64,000 nucleotides of DNA from Burkholderia sp. WP9 (GCF_900104795.1 NZ_FNTG01000001.1:434001-498000), one strand, 5' to 3'. Shown: positions 34,217 to 43,881, counted from the first letter of the stretch. The notes: generated by a model from the sequence alone, not told the origin. Translations and numbers: made by a program.

Positions 34217-35793
34217 AGCAGCCGATGCGCCGCCTGATGCGCCACCTCATTCGCCACCTCATCCGCCACCGCATGCGCCATTCGTGCGCCTTGCTGCTGA
34301 TTGCATCGGCACTGAGCGGCTGCGTCAGCGATGCGGGTCTGCATGCGAACGTTCAGCCTCGCAAACCCTCCGCCGATGCGCTCGCGCAAACCGCCGGTCC
34401 GGGCACCCACGGCGCGTGGCCCGCGCCGGACTGGGTCGGCCGGTATCGCGATTCGCAATTGGATGAACTGGTCGCCGAAGCCCTGCAGAATAATCCCGAC
34501 CTGCAGGTCGCGAAGGCACGCGTGAGCGCCGCGCAGGCGCAGCTCGAACAGTTCGCGTCGCTGACGGGCCTCACGGGCACGGCGGTGGCGACCGTGAGCA
34601 AAACCCGCTTGCCTCAGCCGGCGGATGTGGCCAACGTTTCAGTCGGCGGCCAGCAGATTCCGGTGCAGGTGTTCAACGACCCGACGGTGTCGCCCGCCGC
34701 GCTGATCGCGGGCTTGAGCTATCAGCTCGATCTGTGGGGCAGGAATGCGGCGCTCTCGCGTGGTCTGCTCTCGTCGCGCGACGCGGCACGGATCGATGCC
34801 GAGCAGGTGCGGCTCACGCTGACAGTCGCGCTGGTGACGCTCTACTGCGAACTCGACCGCGCGTTCGCGATGCAGGACATTCTGCGGCAGAAGCAGCAGG
34901 CGGCGGAGCGGGTCGATGCGGTGTTGCGTGAACGTAGCGCGCGCGGCCTCGATAACGCCTACGACGCCGCGGATGCAACGCTCAAGCAAAGCCGGCTCGC
35001 CGCGCAGCAGGCGCTCAACGACGAGCGCATCACGCTCACTGAGTTGCAGATCGGCGTCATGACGGGGCGCGGGCCGGAGCGCGGTTTGTCGCTTCATCGG
35101 CCGCAACTGGCCGCGGCGGCCGACGCGCCGATGCCGGCGCAATTGCCTGTCGATCTGCTGGGACGTCGCCCCGATATCGTGGCGGCGCGGTTACGCGCCG
35201 AAGCGGCGCTCGCGAGCGTCGATGTCACGCGTGCGCAGTTCTATCCCGACGTGAATCTCGTGGCGTTTGCCGGCTTGACTGCGTTGACGCCTGCCGCGCT
35301 GTTCTCGCGCGCGGCGATGACCGGCTCGATCGGCCCGGCCATCTCGTTGCCGGTGTTCGACCGGACCCGCCTGCGCGCGCAACTCGGCGGCGACTATGCG
35401 AATGTCGACGCGACGGTGAGCCTCTACAACAAGACCGTCGACGAAGCGCTCGGCGAGGTCGCGCGTCAGCTCACTTCATTGCGCACGGTGGACACGCTCA
35501 CGAACGAGCAGACTCGCGCGGTAGATGCGGCCGCTCGCATCGTCGCGATTGCCGAGGAGCGGCACCGGCGCGGTATCGGCATGCAGAAGGACGTGACGCT
35601 CGCCGATCTCTCGCTGCTCGACGAACGCGCGCAGCAGGTCGATCTGCAGGGCCGCCGCCGGCTGTTGCAGGTTGCGCTGGTCGGCGCGCTCGGCGGCGGC
35701 TTCGACGAACGCAAGGTGGCCGGCGCACCGCTCTCGCATTATCAGACTACTTTTCCCTCTCACGCGCGCATTACGGATACGCACTTCGATTGA
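34213..35793 (+). CDS. NodT-family outer membrane efflux lipoprotein
   Basis: This 526-aa TolC-like outer membrane factor has a lipobox (LIASALSGC, Cys about residue 37) and two OEP repeats (LDELVAEALQNNPDLQVAKARV, LGRRPDIVAARLRAEAAL). It is the outer channel of the tripartite export pump. The leader is odd: residues 6-23 repeat the pattern R-H-L-I/M four to five times, encoded by 12-bp units, giving a long Arg/His-rich n-region. The ATG overlaps the rhlC stop by 4 bases. Confidence 0.93.
   Translation: MKQPMRRLMRHLIRHLIRHRMRHSCALLLIASALSGCVSDAGLHANVQPRKPSADALAQTAGPGTHGAWPAPDWVGRYRDSQLDELVAEALQNNPDLQVAKARVSAAQAQLEQFASLTGLTGTAVATVSKTRLPQPADVANVSVGGQQIPVQVFNDPTVSPAALIAGLSYQLDLWGRNAALSRGLLSSRDAARIDAEQVRLTLTVALVTLYCELDRAFAMQDILRQKQQAAERVDAVLRERSARGLDNAYDAADATLKQSRLAAQQALNDERITLTELQIGVMTGRGPERGLSLHRPQLAAAADAPMPAQLPVDLLGRRPDIVAARLRAEAALASVDVTRAQFYPDVNLVAFAGLTALTPAALFSRAAMTGSIGPAISLPVFDRTRLRAQLGGDYANVDATVSLYNKTVDEALGEVARQLTSLRTVDTLTNEQTRAVDAAARIVAIAEERHRRGIGMQKDVTLADLSLLDERAQQVDLQGRRRLLQVALVGALGGGFDERKVAGAPLSHYQTTFPSHARITDTHFD
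34228..34287 (+). repeat. 12-bp coding repeats in the NodT leader
   Basis: There are five in-frame 12-bp units related to CGCCACCTCATC (34228, 34240, 34252, 34264, 34276). The middle two differ by one base. They encode the Arg-His-rich start of the lipoprotein leader and look like slippage expansion. Confidence 0.7.
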
Positions 35794-37020
35794 ATGCACA
35801 ACGATAAACAGGCACATGATGCCGCCGGCTGGACCGAGGAACAGGTCAACGCGGCAAACGTAGCGCACGGCGCGCGCGATCGCATCCGGGCGACGCGCCG
35901 GCGTCGCTTCGCCATTTTCTTCGGCATGGTGGCGCTCGCCGGCGCCGCATGGGCGACGTGGTGGGGGTTGAGCGCGCGCTTCTTTGAGGAGACCGACGAC
36001 GCCTACGTCGCCGGCAACATCGTCCAGATCGCCGCGCAGATACCGGGTACTGTCACCGATATTCTGGTGGACAACACGCGCCAGGTGCGCGCGGGCCAGC
36101 CGCTCGTCAGGCTCGACGATGCCGAAGCGGCCGCGGCGTTCGCCCAGGCGCGCGCGCAACTGACGCTGGCCGTGCGGCAGGTGGCGAACGCAACGATTTC
36201 GCGCAAGCTGTACGTGCAATCCATCGACGCGCGCCGTGCCGAACTGGCATTGGCGCAGCGCGCGCTGGCGGCGCGCGACCACGCGTCAGTCGAAGTCGTG
36301 TCGCCGGAAGAACTGGCGCGCGCCCGCGAGGCGGTGGCCGTGGCGCAGGCGAATCTGGCTTCGGCGCAGGTTCAGCTGGACGCCGCGCGCGCGCTCGGCG
36401 GCAAATTCCCGGTCGAGGCGAGCCCACCCGTTCTGCAAGCTGCGGCGCAATTGCGCCTTGCCTATCGCAATCTGCAACGCACGACTATCGTGTCGCCCGT
36501 CGACGGCACGGTCGGCCAGCGCTCGGTACAGATCGGTCAGCAAGTCGGGCCGGGTCTCGCGCTGATGTCGATCATTCCGCTCGAACGGTTGTGGGTCGAG
36601 GCCAACTTCAAGGAAGGGCAGATCCGCAGCATGCGCGTGGGGCAGGCGGTGCGCATCGTGTCGGATGTGTACGGCTCGCAGGTGGTGTATCACGGCCGCG
36701 TCGAAGGCTTTTCGGCGGGCACGGGTAGCGCGTTTTCGATGCTGCCGTCGCAGAACGCCGCGGGCAACTGGATCAAGGTCGTGCAGCGCGTGCCGATCGT
36801 GATCTCGCTCGACCCGGCTGATCTCGCCGCGCATCCGTTGCGGCTCGGCTTGTCGATGCAGGTGTCGGTGGATACGCATGTGCGCAGCGGACATCTGATC
36901 GGCAACGATACGCCGGCGCCGACGCAAAGTACGCGCGTGCATGACAACGTGTCGCGCGATGCGGACGCGTTGATCGAGAAGATCATTCGGGAGAATAGCG
37001 GCCGCGGCGGTGACAGTTAG
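35794..37020 (+). CDS. EmrA/HlyD-family membrane fusion protein
   Basis: This 408-aa periplasmic adaptor has one N-terminal membrane helix (about residues 39-59, FAIFFGMVALAGAAWATWWG). ETDDAYVAGNIVQIAAQIPG starts the lipoyl domain, a coiled-coil hairpin with many Ala/Gln/Arg occupies about 110-210, and the second lipoyl half reads RTTIVSPVDGTVGQRSVQIG. It links the MFS pump to the NodT channel. It follows the NodT gene directly (TGA then ATG) and is the last gene of the rhl cluster, converging on arsH. Confidence 0.93.
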   Translation: MHNDKQAHDAAGWTEEQVNAANVAHGARDRIRATRRRRFAIFFGMVALAGAAWATWWGLSARFFEETDDAYVAGNIVQIAAQIPGTVTDILVDNTRQVRAGQPLVRLDDAEAAAAFAQARAQLTLAVRQVANATISRKLYVQSIDARRAELALAQRALAARDHASVEVVSPEELARAREAVAVAQANLASAQVQLDAARALGGKFPVEASPPVLQAAAQLRLAYRNLQRTTIVSPVDGTVGQRSVQIGQQVGPGLALMSIIPLERLWVEANFKEGQIRSMRVGQAVRIVSDVYGSQVVYHGRVEGFSAGTGSAFSMLPSQNAAGNWIKVVQRVPIVISLDPADLAAHPLRLGLSMQVSVDTHVRSGHLIGNDTPAPTQSTRVHDNVSRDADALIEKIIRENSGRGGDS

Positions 37021-37109
37021 CGATCCGCGGCGTCACGGTTTTCCGCACCACGACTGAACTGCGCAACGGCCAGCGCCCAGGCCGCGTAGCTCGCCGACCG
37101 GCGTCGCGA

Positions 37110-37874
37110 TCACTCCGTTTCATTGTCGTCGGTGTCCGCATTGGCGGTCGCTGCTTCCTGATTCATGGCGGCGGCTGCGAGTGTCGTGGCAAGCTCCGGG
37201 TGTGTTTCCTTCCGCTCGCTGTAGCGATCTGTCAGATAGTCCGACCTGTCACGCACCAGCAGCGTGAACTTGTACAGTTCCTCCATCACGTCGACCACGC
37301 GGTCGTAGTACGCCGAGGGCTTCATCCGGCCGCTTGCGTCGAATTCCTTCCAGGCCTTCGCCACCGACGACTGATTCGGAATGGTCACCATACGCATCCA
37401 CCTGCCGAGAATGCGCAACGCGTTCACGGCGTTGAATGACTGCGAGCCGCCGCACACCTGCATCACCGCGAGCGTACGGCCTTGTGTTGGGCGAACGCCG
37501 CCGCTTTCGAGCGGTAGCCAGTCGATCTGGTTCTTGAATACGGCCGTCAGCGTGCCGTGACGTTCCGGGCTGCACCAGACCTGTCCTTCCGACCATTCCG
37601 AGAGTTCGCGCAGTTCGACCACCTTCGGATGGTCGGCCGGCACGCTGTCCACCAGTGGCAAACCGTGTGGATCGAAAACCCGGGTTTCCGCGCCGAAATG
37701 GCGCAGGATGCGTTCGGCTTCGAATGTGAGAAGCCGGCTGTATGAGGTTGCGCGCAACGAACCGTACAGCAGCAGGATTCGTGGAGCATGTTGTGAAACC
37801 GTGCCCGGTTCGAGCTTGCGCAGATCCGGCGTGTCGAGGTGCGGCGCGCTGACGTTGGGGAGATCCTGCGTCAT
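37110..37874 (-). CDS. arsH: ArsH-type NADPH-dependent flavoprotein
   Basis: This 254-aa protein matches Ars[23 protein letters not shown] is the FMN phosphate loop, and [20 protein letters not shown] and [20 protein letters not shown] follow. Known ArsH enzymes oxidise trivalent methylated or aromatic arsenicals, or reduce quinones and metals with NADPH. It is the last gene of the ars operon. Its ATG overlaps the arsC stop by one base. The C-terminus is Ala/Asp-rich. Confidence 0.93.
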   Translation of the reverse strand: MTQDLPNVSAPHLDTPDLRKLEPGTVSQHAPRILLLYGSLRATSYSRLLTFEAERILRHFGAETRVFDPHGLPLVDSVPADHPKVVELRELSEWSEGQVWCSPERHGTLTAVFKNQIDWLPLESGGVRPTQGRTLAVMQVCGGSQSFNAVNALRILGRWMRMVTIPNQSSVAKAWKEFDASGRMKPSAYYDRVVDVMEELYKFTLLVRDRSDYLTDRYSERKETHPELATTLAAAAMNQEAATANADTDDNETE

Positions 37875-38296
37875 TAAAGGAGCCTCCGTCCTTCGCTATC
37901 GACAACCTGCTCGCCGTCTTCTTTCGCGAATGAGCCCTGCTGCGCGGCGGGCAGGATATCGAGCACCGCCTCGGACGGCCGGCACAGGCGCACACCAAGT
38001 GGCGTAATCACAAACGGACGGTTGATCAGGATCGGATGTTCCAGCATGGCGTCGAGCAACTGCTCATCGCTCAGGGATGCATCGCCCAGACCCAGTTCAG
38101 CGTAGGGCGTGCCCTTTTCGCGCAGCGCAGCGCGTACGGTCAAGCCGGCGCGAGCAATGAGCTGCTTCAGTGTCTCCCGCTCAGGCGGGGTCTTCAGATA
38201 CTCGATTATTTCCGGCTCGATCCCGGCATTGCGGATCATGGCTAGCGTGTTGCGCGACGTGCCGCAGTCGGGATTGTGATAGATCGTGACGTTCAT
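37874..38296 (-). CDS. arsC: Arsenate reductase ArsC (glutaredoxin type)
   Basis: This 140-aa protein is of the R773 ArsC family. The active-site cysteine is C11 in [17 protein letters not shown], and [18 protein letters not shown] carries the arsenate-binding Arg. It reduces arsenate to arsenite using glutathione and glutaredoxin, feeding the Acr3 pump encoded just upstream (4-base overlap). Confidence 0.95.
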   Translation of the reverse strand: MNVTIYHNPDCGTSRNTLAMIRNAGIEPEIIEYLKTPPERETLKQLIARAGLTVRAALREKGTPYAELGLGDASLSDEQLLDAMLEHPILINRPFVITPLGVRLCRPSEAVLDILPAAQQGSFAKEDGEQVVDSEGRRLL

Positions 38297-39378
38297 AGCG
38301 GTTCCCCATTGCTGATGTGTTTCGCTTCGTACCAGTGCTGAGAACGGTTGACAATGCCGACGACGAACAGCATCACCGGCACCTCGATCAGCACACCGAC
38401 CACCGTGGCGAGCGCCGCGCCGGAATGAAACCCGAACAGGCTGATTGCCGTGGCGACGGCCAGTTCGAAGAAATTGCTGGCGCCGATCAGACTGGACGGC
38501 CCCGCAACACAATGCGCGACGCCGAGCCGGCGGTTCAACAGGTACGCAAGGCCGGAGTTGAAGAACACCTGAATGAGGATCGGCACCGCGAGCATGGCGA
38601 TAACGAGCGGCTCCCGGATGATCGCTTGCCCCTGAAACGCAAACAGCAGCACGAGTGTCGCGAGCAAGGCGCTGATCGAATAGGGGCCCATGCGTGCGAC
38701 CGCCTGGCGGAAATGCGCGTCGCCCCCGGCCAGCAGATGCCGGCGCAGAAACTGGGCAAGCACCACGGGGATCACGATGTAGAGTCCGACCGACATGAGC
38801 AGCGTATCCCACGGCACCGTGATCGCGGACAGGCCGAGCAACAGCGCAACAAGCGGCGCAAAAGCTACGATCATGATGGAGTCGTTCAGGGCGACTTGCG
38901 AAAGCGTGAAATACGGATCGCCCTTGCAGAGTTGCGACCAGACGAACACCATCGCCGTGCAGGGCGCGGCGGCCAGCAGGATCAGGCCTGCGATATAGCT
39001 GTCGAGTTGATCGGCGGGAAGCCACGGCGCAAACACATGGCGGATGAAAATCCAGCCGAGCAGCGCCATTGAGAATGGTTTGACGAACCAGTTCACGAAC
39101 AGCGTGACACCAATGCCGCGCCACTGGCTCTTGACCTGGGACATCGCCGCAAAGTCGATCTTGACCAGCATCGGGATGATCATCACCCAGATCAGCGCGC
39201 CGACCGGCAGATTGACCTGCGCCACTTCCATGCGGGCGATTGCCTGGAAGAGCAGGGGAAGCAGTTGGCCAAGGAGGATGCCACCAACGATGCAGAGCGC
39301 GACCCAGACCGTCAGGTAACGCTCGAAAAAACCGATAGCCGGTCGTTCGCCGCCGGCCGCTGTATTAGTGCTGCTCAT
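38293..39378 (-). CDS. acr3: Acr3-type arsenite efflux permease
   Basis: This 361-aa inner membrane protein has ten predicted helices. Acr3 signatures include WVMIIPMLVKIDFAAM, AAAPCTAMVFVWSQLCKGDP with the essential cysteine, and LALVALNDS-like ALNDSIMIVAFAPLV. It exports arsenite using the proton gradient. It overlaps arsC by 4 bases and the preceding small frame by 14 bases, so the operon is tightly packed. Confidence 0.95.
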   Translation of the reverse strand: MSSTNTAAGGERPAIGFFERYLTVWVALCIVGGILLGQLLPLLFQAIARMEVAQVNLPVGALIWVMIIPMLVKIDFAAMSQVKSQWRGIGVTLFVNWFVKPFSMALLGWIFIRHVFAPWLPADQLDSYIAGLILLAAAPCTAMVFVWSQLCKGDPYFTLSQVALNDSIMIVAFAPLVALLLGLSAITVPWDTLLMSVGLYIVIPVVLAQFLRRHLLAGGDAHFRQAVARMGPYSISALLATLVLLFAFQGQAIIREPLVIAMLAVPILIQVFFNSGLAYLLNRRLGVAHCVAGPSSLIGASNFFELAVATAISLFGFHSGAALATVVGVLIEVPVMLFVVGIVNRSQHWYEAKHISNGEPL

Positions 39379-39511
39379 TAAATTCCTCTACACGGCTTGC
39401 GCCAACGTCAGGGATTGCTGTCTGAATCGCGTTGTGATCGAACAGGGCAAGGTAAAGCCGGCTGTTGTCGCTCAGATTCGCAACCGCGATAGGGCTGCGG
39501 CGACGCTTCAT
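39365..39511 (-). CDS. Possible 48-aa coupled ORF between arsR and acr3
   Basis: The frame starts with ATG overlapping the arsR stop (ATGA) and ends 14 bases inside acr3. Its product starts MKRRRSPIAVANLSDNSRLY and has no recognised domain. It could be a real small protein, a translational bridge that keeps ribosomes moving into acr3, or the remnant of a lost gene such as an arsenical lyase. The double overlap is the only evidence. Confidence 0.35.
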   Translation of the reverse strand: MKRRRSPIAVANLSDNSRLYLALFDHNAIQTAIPDVGASRVEEFNEQH

Positions 39512-39840
39512 GCTTTGTCTGCGCAGCAGACTGGAAGAGTGCTCGCCGCGCAGGTCTCTCCCGCGCAACAGTTCTCGGTCAGGAAGCCGATCAAACCGGT
39601 CATGGCGTCAAAGTTCGCCGTGTAGATGACGAACCGTCCGTCCTGTCGCGGCGTCACCAGATCCGCATGTGACAGATCCTTCAGGTGAAACGAAAGGCTG
39701 GAAGGGGAAAGCCCGAGCTGCTGGGCGATTTCGCCGGCAGCCATGCCGTCCGGGCCGGCTACGACCAGCAGCCGGAAGATCGCGAGGCGCGATTCATGGG
39801 CAAGCGCGCTCAAGGCGCGTACAACGAGGTTTGAGTCCAT
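39508..39840 (-). CDS. arsR: Arsenite-responsive repressor ArsR
   Basis: This 110-aa winged-helix repressor has the helix-turn-helix at residues 34-58 (GEIAQQLGLSPSSLSFHLKDL). It lacks the ELCVCDL metal site of the classical type. Instead the C-terminal tail has C91, C92, C97, C105 and C106, which matches the class with a C-terminal arsenite site (as in the Acidithiobacillus protein). It should repress the operon from the dyad at 39869-39888 and let go when arsenite binds. Confidence 0.95.
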   Translation of the reverse strand: MDSNLVVRALSALAHESRLAIFRLLVVAGPDGMAAGEIAQQLGLSPSSLSFHLKDLSHADLVTPRQDGRFVIYTANFDAMTGLIGFLTENCCAGETCAASTLPVCCADKA

Positions 39841-39868
39841 ACCCGAACGATAGAGGTTTTGTTTCTAC

Positions 39869-39888
39869 ATTTCAAGTATTGTTGAAAT
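39869..39888 (-). promoter_or_regulatory. ArsR operator
   Basis: ATTTCAA (39869-39875) and TTGAAAT (39882-39888) are perfect inverted arms around six bases, 29-48 bases upstream of the arsR start. ArsR-type operators commonly have this layout and TCAA/TTGA content. Confidence 0.7.
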
Positions 39889-40140
39889 GACGATGAGGCG
39901 GGATGTGGCGGTGCTCGATAGGCGAGCGGTCAACCCCGCTCGGTGGCGGACCGCTGGTTCGATGCAGCGCTCGCGCCGACCAGAAAAATCTTTGTTGTTT
40001 GAAAATATCAACAGTGCGTTCTTGTGTTGTCCCGCATTTTCGATAATGAATGTGAATGTTGTCCCGCCACGCGGGTGCGCAGCATCGCTTCCCGCACCTG
40101 CCTGGCCCCTTTGCCACTCATTCTTTCGCCGGGTATCCCC

Positions 40141-41892
40141 ATGTCCAAGACCAAACCAGAAGAATCGCTCACCGCACCGGCCACCGGAATCCGCAAAGGT
40201 CTCACGAACTATGGCGACAGCGGCTTCTCGCTGTTCTTGCGCAAAGCCTTCATCAAAGGGGCCGGTTACACGGACGATGCGCTGGATCGACCGGTAGTCG
40301 GCATCTCCAACACCGGCAGCGCCTACAACCCGTGCCACGGCAACGCGCCGCAATTGATCGAGGCGGTCAAACGCGGCGTGATGCTGGCCGGCGGCTTGCC
40401 GATGGATTTTCCGACCATTTCCATCCATGAGAGTTTTTCGCAGCCGACCAGCATGTACCTGCGCAACCTGATGTCGATGGATACCGAGGAGATGATCCGC
40501 GCCCAGCCGATGGACGCGGTCGTACTGATCGGCGGTTGCGACAAGACCGTGCCGGCGCAGTTAATGGGTGCTGCATCGGCGAACATTCCCGCCATCCAAC
40601 TGATCACGGGTTCCATGCTGACTGGCTCCCACCGTGGCGAGCGCGTCGGAGCGTGCACCGATTGCCGGCGCTACTGGGGACAATTTCGCGCGGACGAGAT
40701 CGATAGCCAGGAAATCGCCGCCGTGAACAATCAGCTGGTGGCCAGCGTGGGCACCTGTTCGGTGATGGGTACCGCCAGCACCATGGCTTGCGTGGCCGAA
40801 GCGTTGGGGATGACCGTGCCGGGCGGCGCATCGCCGCCGGCAGTGACCGCGGACCGTATCCGCATCGCGGAGGAGACGGGCGCCCAGGCCGTGCGGATGG
40901 CGCGGAGCGGCCTGACCATCGACAGGATCCTCACCGCCGATGCATTCGAGAACGCCATACGCGTGTTGTTGGCGATCGGCGGCTCGACCAACGCGATCGT
41001 TCACCTGAGCGCCATAGCGGGACGCATGGGACTGGATGTCGATCTGCAGGCACTGGACCGCATGGGCCGCGAAACGCCGGTGTTGCTGGACCTGAAACCA
41101 TCCGGCCAGCACTACATGGAAGACTTTCATCATGCCGGCGGCATGGCGACGTTGCTGCGCGAACTCAAGCCGCTGCTCAAGCTCGATGCGATGACGGTGA
41201 CTGGCCGCACACTGGGCGAGGAGATCGAACTGGCCGGCCCCGGCTTCGAGCAGAACGTGGTGCGCACCATCGCCGACCCGATTTATCCGCAAGGCGGCAT
41301 TGCCGTTCTGACGGGCAACCTCGCGCCTCGCGGCGCGATCATCAAGCAATCGGCCGCCAATGCCCGGCTCATGCAGCACGAGGGACGCGCGGTCGTGTTC
41401 GAGAACGTCAAGGACATGGCTGAGCGTATCGACTCGGACGATCTCGATGTCACGGCGGACGACATTCTGGTACTGAAGAACATCGGCCCGAAGGGCGCAC
41501 CGGGGATGCCTGAAGCCGGCTACATTCCCATCCCGAAGAAGCTCGCGCGCGCGGGTGTGAAGGACATCGTGCGGATATCCGACGGGCGCATGAGCGGCAC
41601 CGCCTTCGGCACCATCGTGCTGCACGTGACGCCCGAGGCGGCCGTCGGCGGCCCGTTGGCGCATGTGCAGAACGGCGACTGCATCCGGCTGAACGTGCCC
41701 GCCCGTGAAATTGCGCTGCTCGTATCGGACACCGAACTGGCGCGCCGCGCTGCCGCCGCGCCCATCGACGTGCCGACTGCCGAGCGCGGCTATCAGAAGC
41801 TGTTCCTCGACACCGTGTTACAGGCCGACCAGGGCGTCGATTTCAATTTCTTGCGCGCGCCGAGGCGTGTCGGCACGACGCCGAAGGGCTAA
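40141..41892 (+). CDS. IlvD/Edd-family dehydratase
   Basis: This 583-aa Fe-S dehydratase has family motifs PVVGISNTGSAYNPCHGNAP (C65), GGCDKTVPAQLMGAAS (C133), GTCSVMGTAST (C206) and, near the end, RISDGRMSGTAFGTIVLHV. Such enzymes dehydrate dihydroxy acids: dihydroxyacid (IlvD), phosphogluconate (Edd) or sugar acids. The form resembles the sugar-acid group more than housekeeping IlvD. It starts at ATG 40141, without a strong ribosome site, and stands alone; the SDR gene converges on it. The 300 bases between arsR and this gene hold the ArsR operator and otherwise nothing I can name. Confidence 0.88.
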   Translation: MSKTKPEESLTAPATGIRKGLTNYGDSGFSLFLRKAFIKGAGYTDDALDRPVVGISNTGSAYNPCHGNAPQLIEAVKRGVMLAGGLPMDFPTISIHESFSQPTSMYLRNLMSMDTEEMIRAQPMDAVVLIGGCDKTVPAQLMGAASANIPAIQLITGSMLTGSHRGERVGACTDCRRYWGQFRADEIDSQEIAAVNNQLVASVGTCSVMGTASTMACVAEALGMTVPGGASPPAVTADRIRIAEETGAQAVRMARSGLTIDRILTADAFENAIRVLLAIGGSTNAIVHLSAIAGRMGLDVDLQALDRMGRETPVLLDLKPSGQHYMEDFHHAGGMATLLRELKPLLKLDAMTVTGRTLGEEIELAGPGFEQNVVRTIADPIYPQGGIAVLTGNLAPRGAIIKQSAANARLMQHEGRAVVFENVKDMAERIDSDDLDVTADDILVLKNIGPKGAPGMPEAGYIPIPKKLARAGVKDIVRISDGRMSGTAFGTIVLHVTPEAAVGGPLAHVQNGDCIRLNVPAREIALLVSDTELARRAAAAPIDVPTAERGYQKLFLDTVLQADQGVDFNFLRAPRRVGTTPKG

Positions 41893-41934
41893 CGAGTCCG
41901 CCCCTCACCGTAGGACACGGGCGGGGCGGCTCGT
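41892..41934. terminator. Hairpin between convergent genes
   Basis: ACGAG-T-CCGCCCC (41892-41904) pairs with GGGGCGG-C-TCGT (41923-41934) with a single bulge on each side. It begins at the dehydratase stop codon and lies before the SDR stop, so it can serve both convergent transcripts. No long T-run is present. Confidence 0.55.
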
Positions 41935-41953
41935 TGCGCAACACCTCGTGCGC

Positions 41954-42697
41954 TTAGGCGTTGAAGCCGCCATCAATGGTCAGGCTCGCGCCGGTGACGA
42001 ATCCCGCTTCCGGGCTGGTCACATAGGCAACCATGCCGGCGATTTCGTCGGGATGCGCGTGGCGCTGGATCGCCATCAGGCCGTGCAGCGCAGTGGCGAA
42101 GTCGCCGGACTCGGGATTCATATCCGTATCGGTCGGGCCCGGCTGAACGTTGTTGACCGTAATTCCCCGCGGCCCGAGATCGCGGGCCAACCCTTGAACC
42201 AGCCCTTGCAGGGCGGACTTGCTCATCGCATAGGCCGCGCCGCCGGCGAACGGCATGCGCTCGGCATTGCAGCTACCGATGTTCACAATACGGCCGCCAG
42301 TGCCCATATGCGGCAGAACGGCCTTGATGGCGACGAACACCGCCCGGACGTTGACCTGAAGCGTGGTGTCGAAGTCTTCCACCGAGAAGGTGTCCACCGG
42401 GCCCATCAAAAGAACGCCTGCGTTGTTGACGAGGATATCGATCTTGCCGAACTTCGCAGCGGCCTCGTCGATGGCGCGGGTCAAAGCGCTGGCGTCGCCG
42501 GCGTCCGCCTGCAGCGCAATGGCTCGTCCGCCTTGGTCCGCAATGCTTTGAGCAAGTGCATTGGCGGTGGCCGCCGAGCCTTTGTAGGTGAAGGCCACGG
42601 CTGCGCCGTCTTGCGCGAGGCGCCGCACGATAGCCGCGCCAATCCCACGGCCGCCGCCGGTCACGAACGCCACTTTGCCAGTCAGATTCGAAGTCAT
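41954..42697 (-). CDS. Short-chain dehydrogenase/reductase (SDR)
   Basis: This 247-aa classical SDR has cofactor motif TGGGRGIG (residues 13-20), NNAG, catalytic Ser in NIGSCNAERM and the YxxxK pair in AAYAMSKSALQG. It ends in TGASLTIDGGFNA. It looks like a 3-oxoacyl reductase-type enzyme preferring NADP(H); the substrate is unknown. It is divergent from a LysR gene 104 bases away, which very likely controls it. Confidence 0.92.
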   Translation of the reverse strand: MTSNLTGKVAFVTGGGRGIGAAIVRRLAQDGAAVAFTYKGSAATANALAQSIADQGGRAIALQADAGDASALTRAIDEAAAKFGKIDILVNNAGVLLMGPVDTFSVEDFDTTLQVNVRAVFVAIKAVLPHMGTGGRIVNIGSCNAERMPFAGGAAYAMSKSALQGLVQGLARDLGPRGITVNNVQPGPTDTDMNPESGDFATALHGLMAIQRHAHPDEIAGMVAYVTSPEAGFVTGASLTIDGGFNA

Positions 42698-42801
42698 GTT
42701 GTGTTCCCAGAAGAGTTGATGAAAGGAGTATCGTCCTGACATTCAAGCTTGAGTAGCGGGTGATCTAGACTATCTCTTTCAACCACTTGTATCAAATGAT
42801 C

Positions 42802-43725
42802 ATGGAAGCGCTCAACCTGGTCGAATCGTTTCTTCTCAGCGCAGAGCACGGAAGTTTCTCCGCGGCGGCTCGTCGACTGGGTCTGACGCCGGCCGCGGTC
42901 AGCAAAAACGTGGCGAGACTGGAGGCGACGCTTGGACTGCGGCTGTTCCAGCGCAGCACACGCAGTCTCACGCTGACCGCAGCCGGCGAGCAGTTTCTGA
43001 GTGACGTCACCCAGCCTTTTACGGCCTTGCAGGATGCGTTCGCCAATGTCGTCACGCAAGACGGAAAACCGGCCGGGACGCTCAAGGTTAGCCTGGGACT
43101 CGCATTCGGCCGTGAGTATCTGGTGCCGCTGCTCGGCGAATTCCTCGATTTATATCCAGCGATCGTACCGGACTGGCATTTTGACAACCGGCCTGTCGAT
43201 CTGATTGCCGGTGGCTTCGACGTGGCTATCGGCGGCGGAATAGAACTGACACCGGGGATCGTAGCGCGTGAACTTGCGCGCACGCATGTGATCGTCGCCG
43301 CGTCTCCTGCGTACATGTCGAGCCGCACGATGCCGAAACACCCGTCGGAACTCAGCCAATTCGATGGGATCGTGCGTCGCTCGGCCGAGACCGGACGCCT
43401 CAGGGTGTGGACGCTCAAGAACCAGGTTGGCGAACAATGCCAGGCGGAGTGTCGAACGCGCATCATCCTGGATGACCCTGAGGCGATCGCGCACGCGGCA
43501 ATTCTCGGCTACGGCGTCGCATTCCTGCCGATGCCCCACGCGTTCCGCTGGCTATCGAGCGGCGCGCTGGTGCGTTTGCTGCCGGCCTGGTACGCCGAGC
43601 AGGGTCCGATTTCGCTCTATTACCCGAACAAGAAACTGCTTCCGGCAAAGACGCGGGTGTTCATTGAGTTCGTGGTGGCCGCGTTTAAAAGGCAGAAGTA
43701 CGCGTCGAAGTTCGACGCGCGTTAA
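42802..43725 (+). CDS. LysR-family regulator
   Basis: This 307-aa protein has its helix-turn-helix at residues 5-60 (HGSFSAAARRLGLTPAAVSKNVARLE) and an effector domain of the CrgA/AaeR-like group (GTLKVSLGLAFGREYLVPLL, GGFDVAIGGG). ATG codons at 42796 and 42802 and a TTG at 42787 are all in frame; 42802 gives the usual LysR N-terminus. It is divergent from the SDR gene and probably regulates it. Confidence 0.92.
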   Translation: MEALNLVESFLLSAEHGSFSAAARRLGLTPAAVSKNVARLEATLGLRLFQRSTRSLTLTAAGEQFLSDVTQPFTALQDAFANVVTQDGKPAGTLKVSLGLAFGREYLVPLLGEFLDLYPAIVPDWHFDNRPVDLIAGGFDVAIGGGIELTPGIVARELARTHVIVAASPAYMSSRTMPKHPSELSQFDGIVRRSAETGRLRVWTLKNQVGEQCQAECRTRIILDDPEAIAHAAILGYGVAFLPMPHAFRWLSSGALVRLLPAWYAEQGPISLYYPNKKLLPAKTRVFIEFVVAAFKRQKYASKFDAR

Positions 43726-43881
43726 TAGAGGAAAACTGATCAATCAGAATGACGGTATGCCGACAGGCGGCCGAAAGACTTCGAGAGTCGGTCGAGCCGA
43801 ACTGGTCTGTCTTCTTCAACAACAGACCACCTGTGGAAGCCGGGCGCCGCAAAACGCTTAGATAGGCCTTGTGGCCGTCGG

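Noticed and set aside
37021..37109. Terminator between emrA-like and arsH genes
   Set aside because: I found no convincing hairpin in this 89-base convergent gap.
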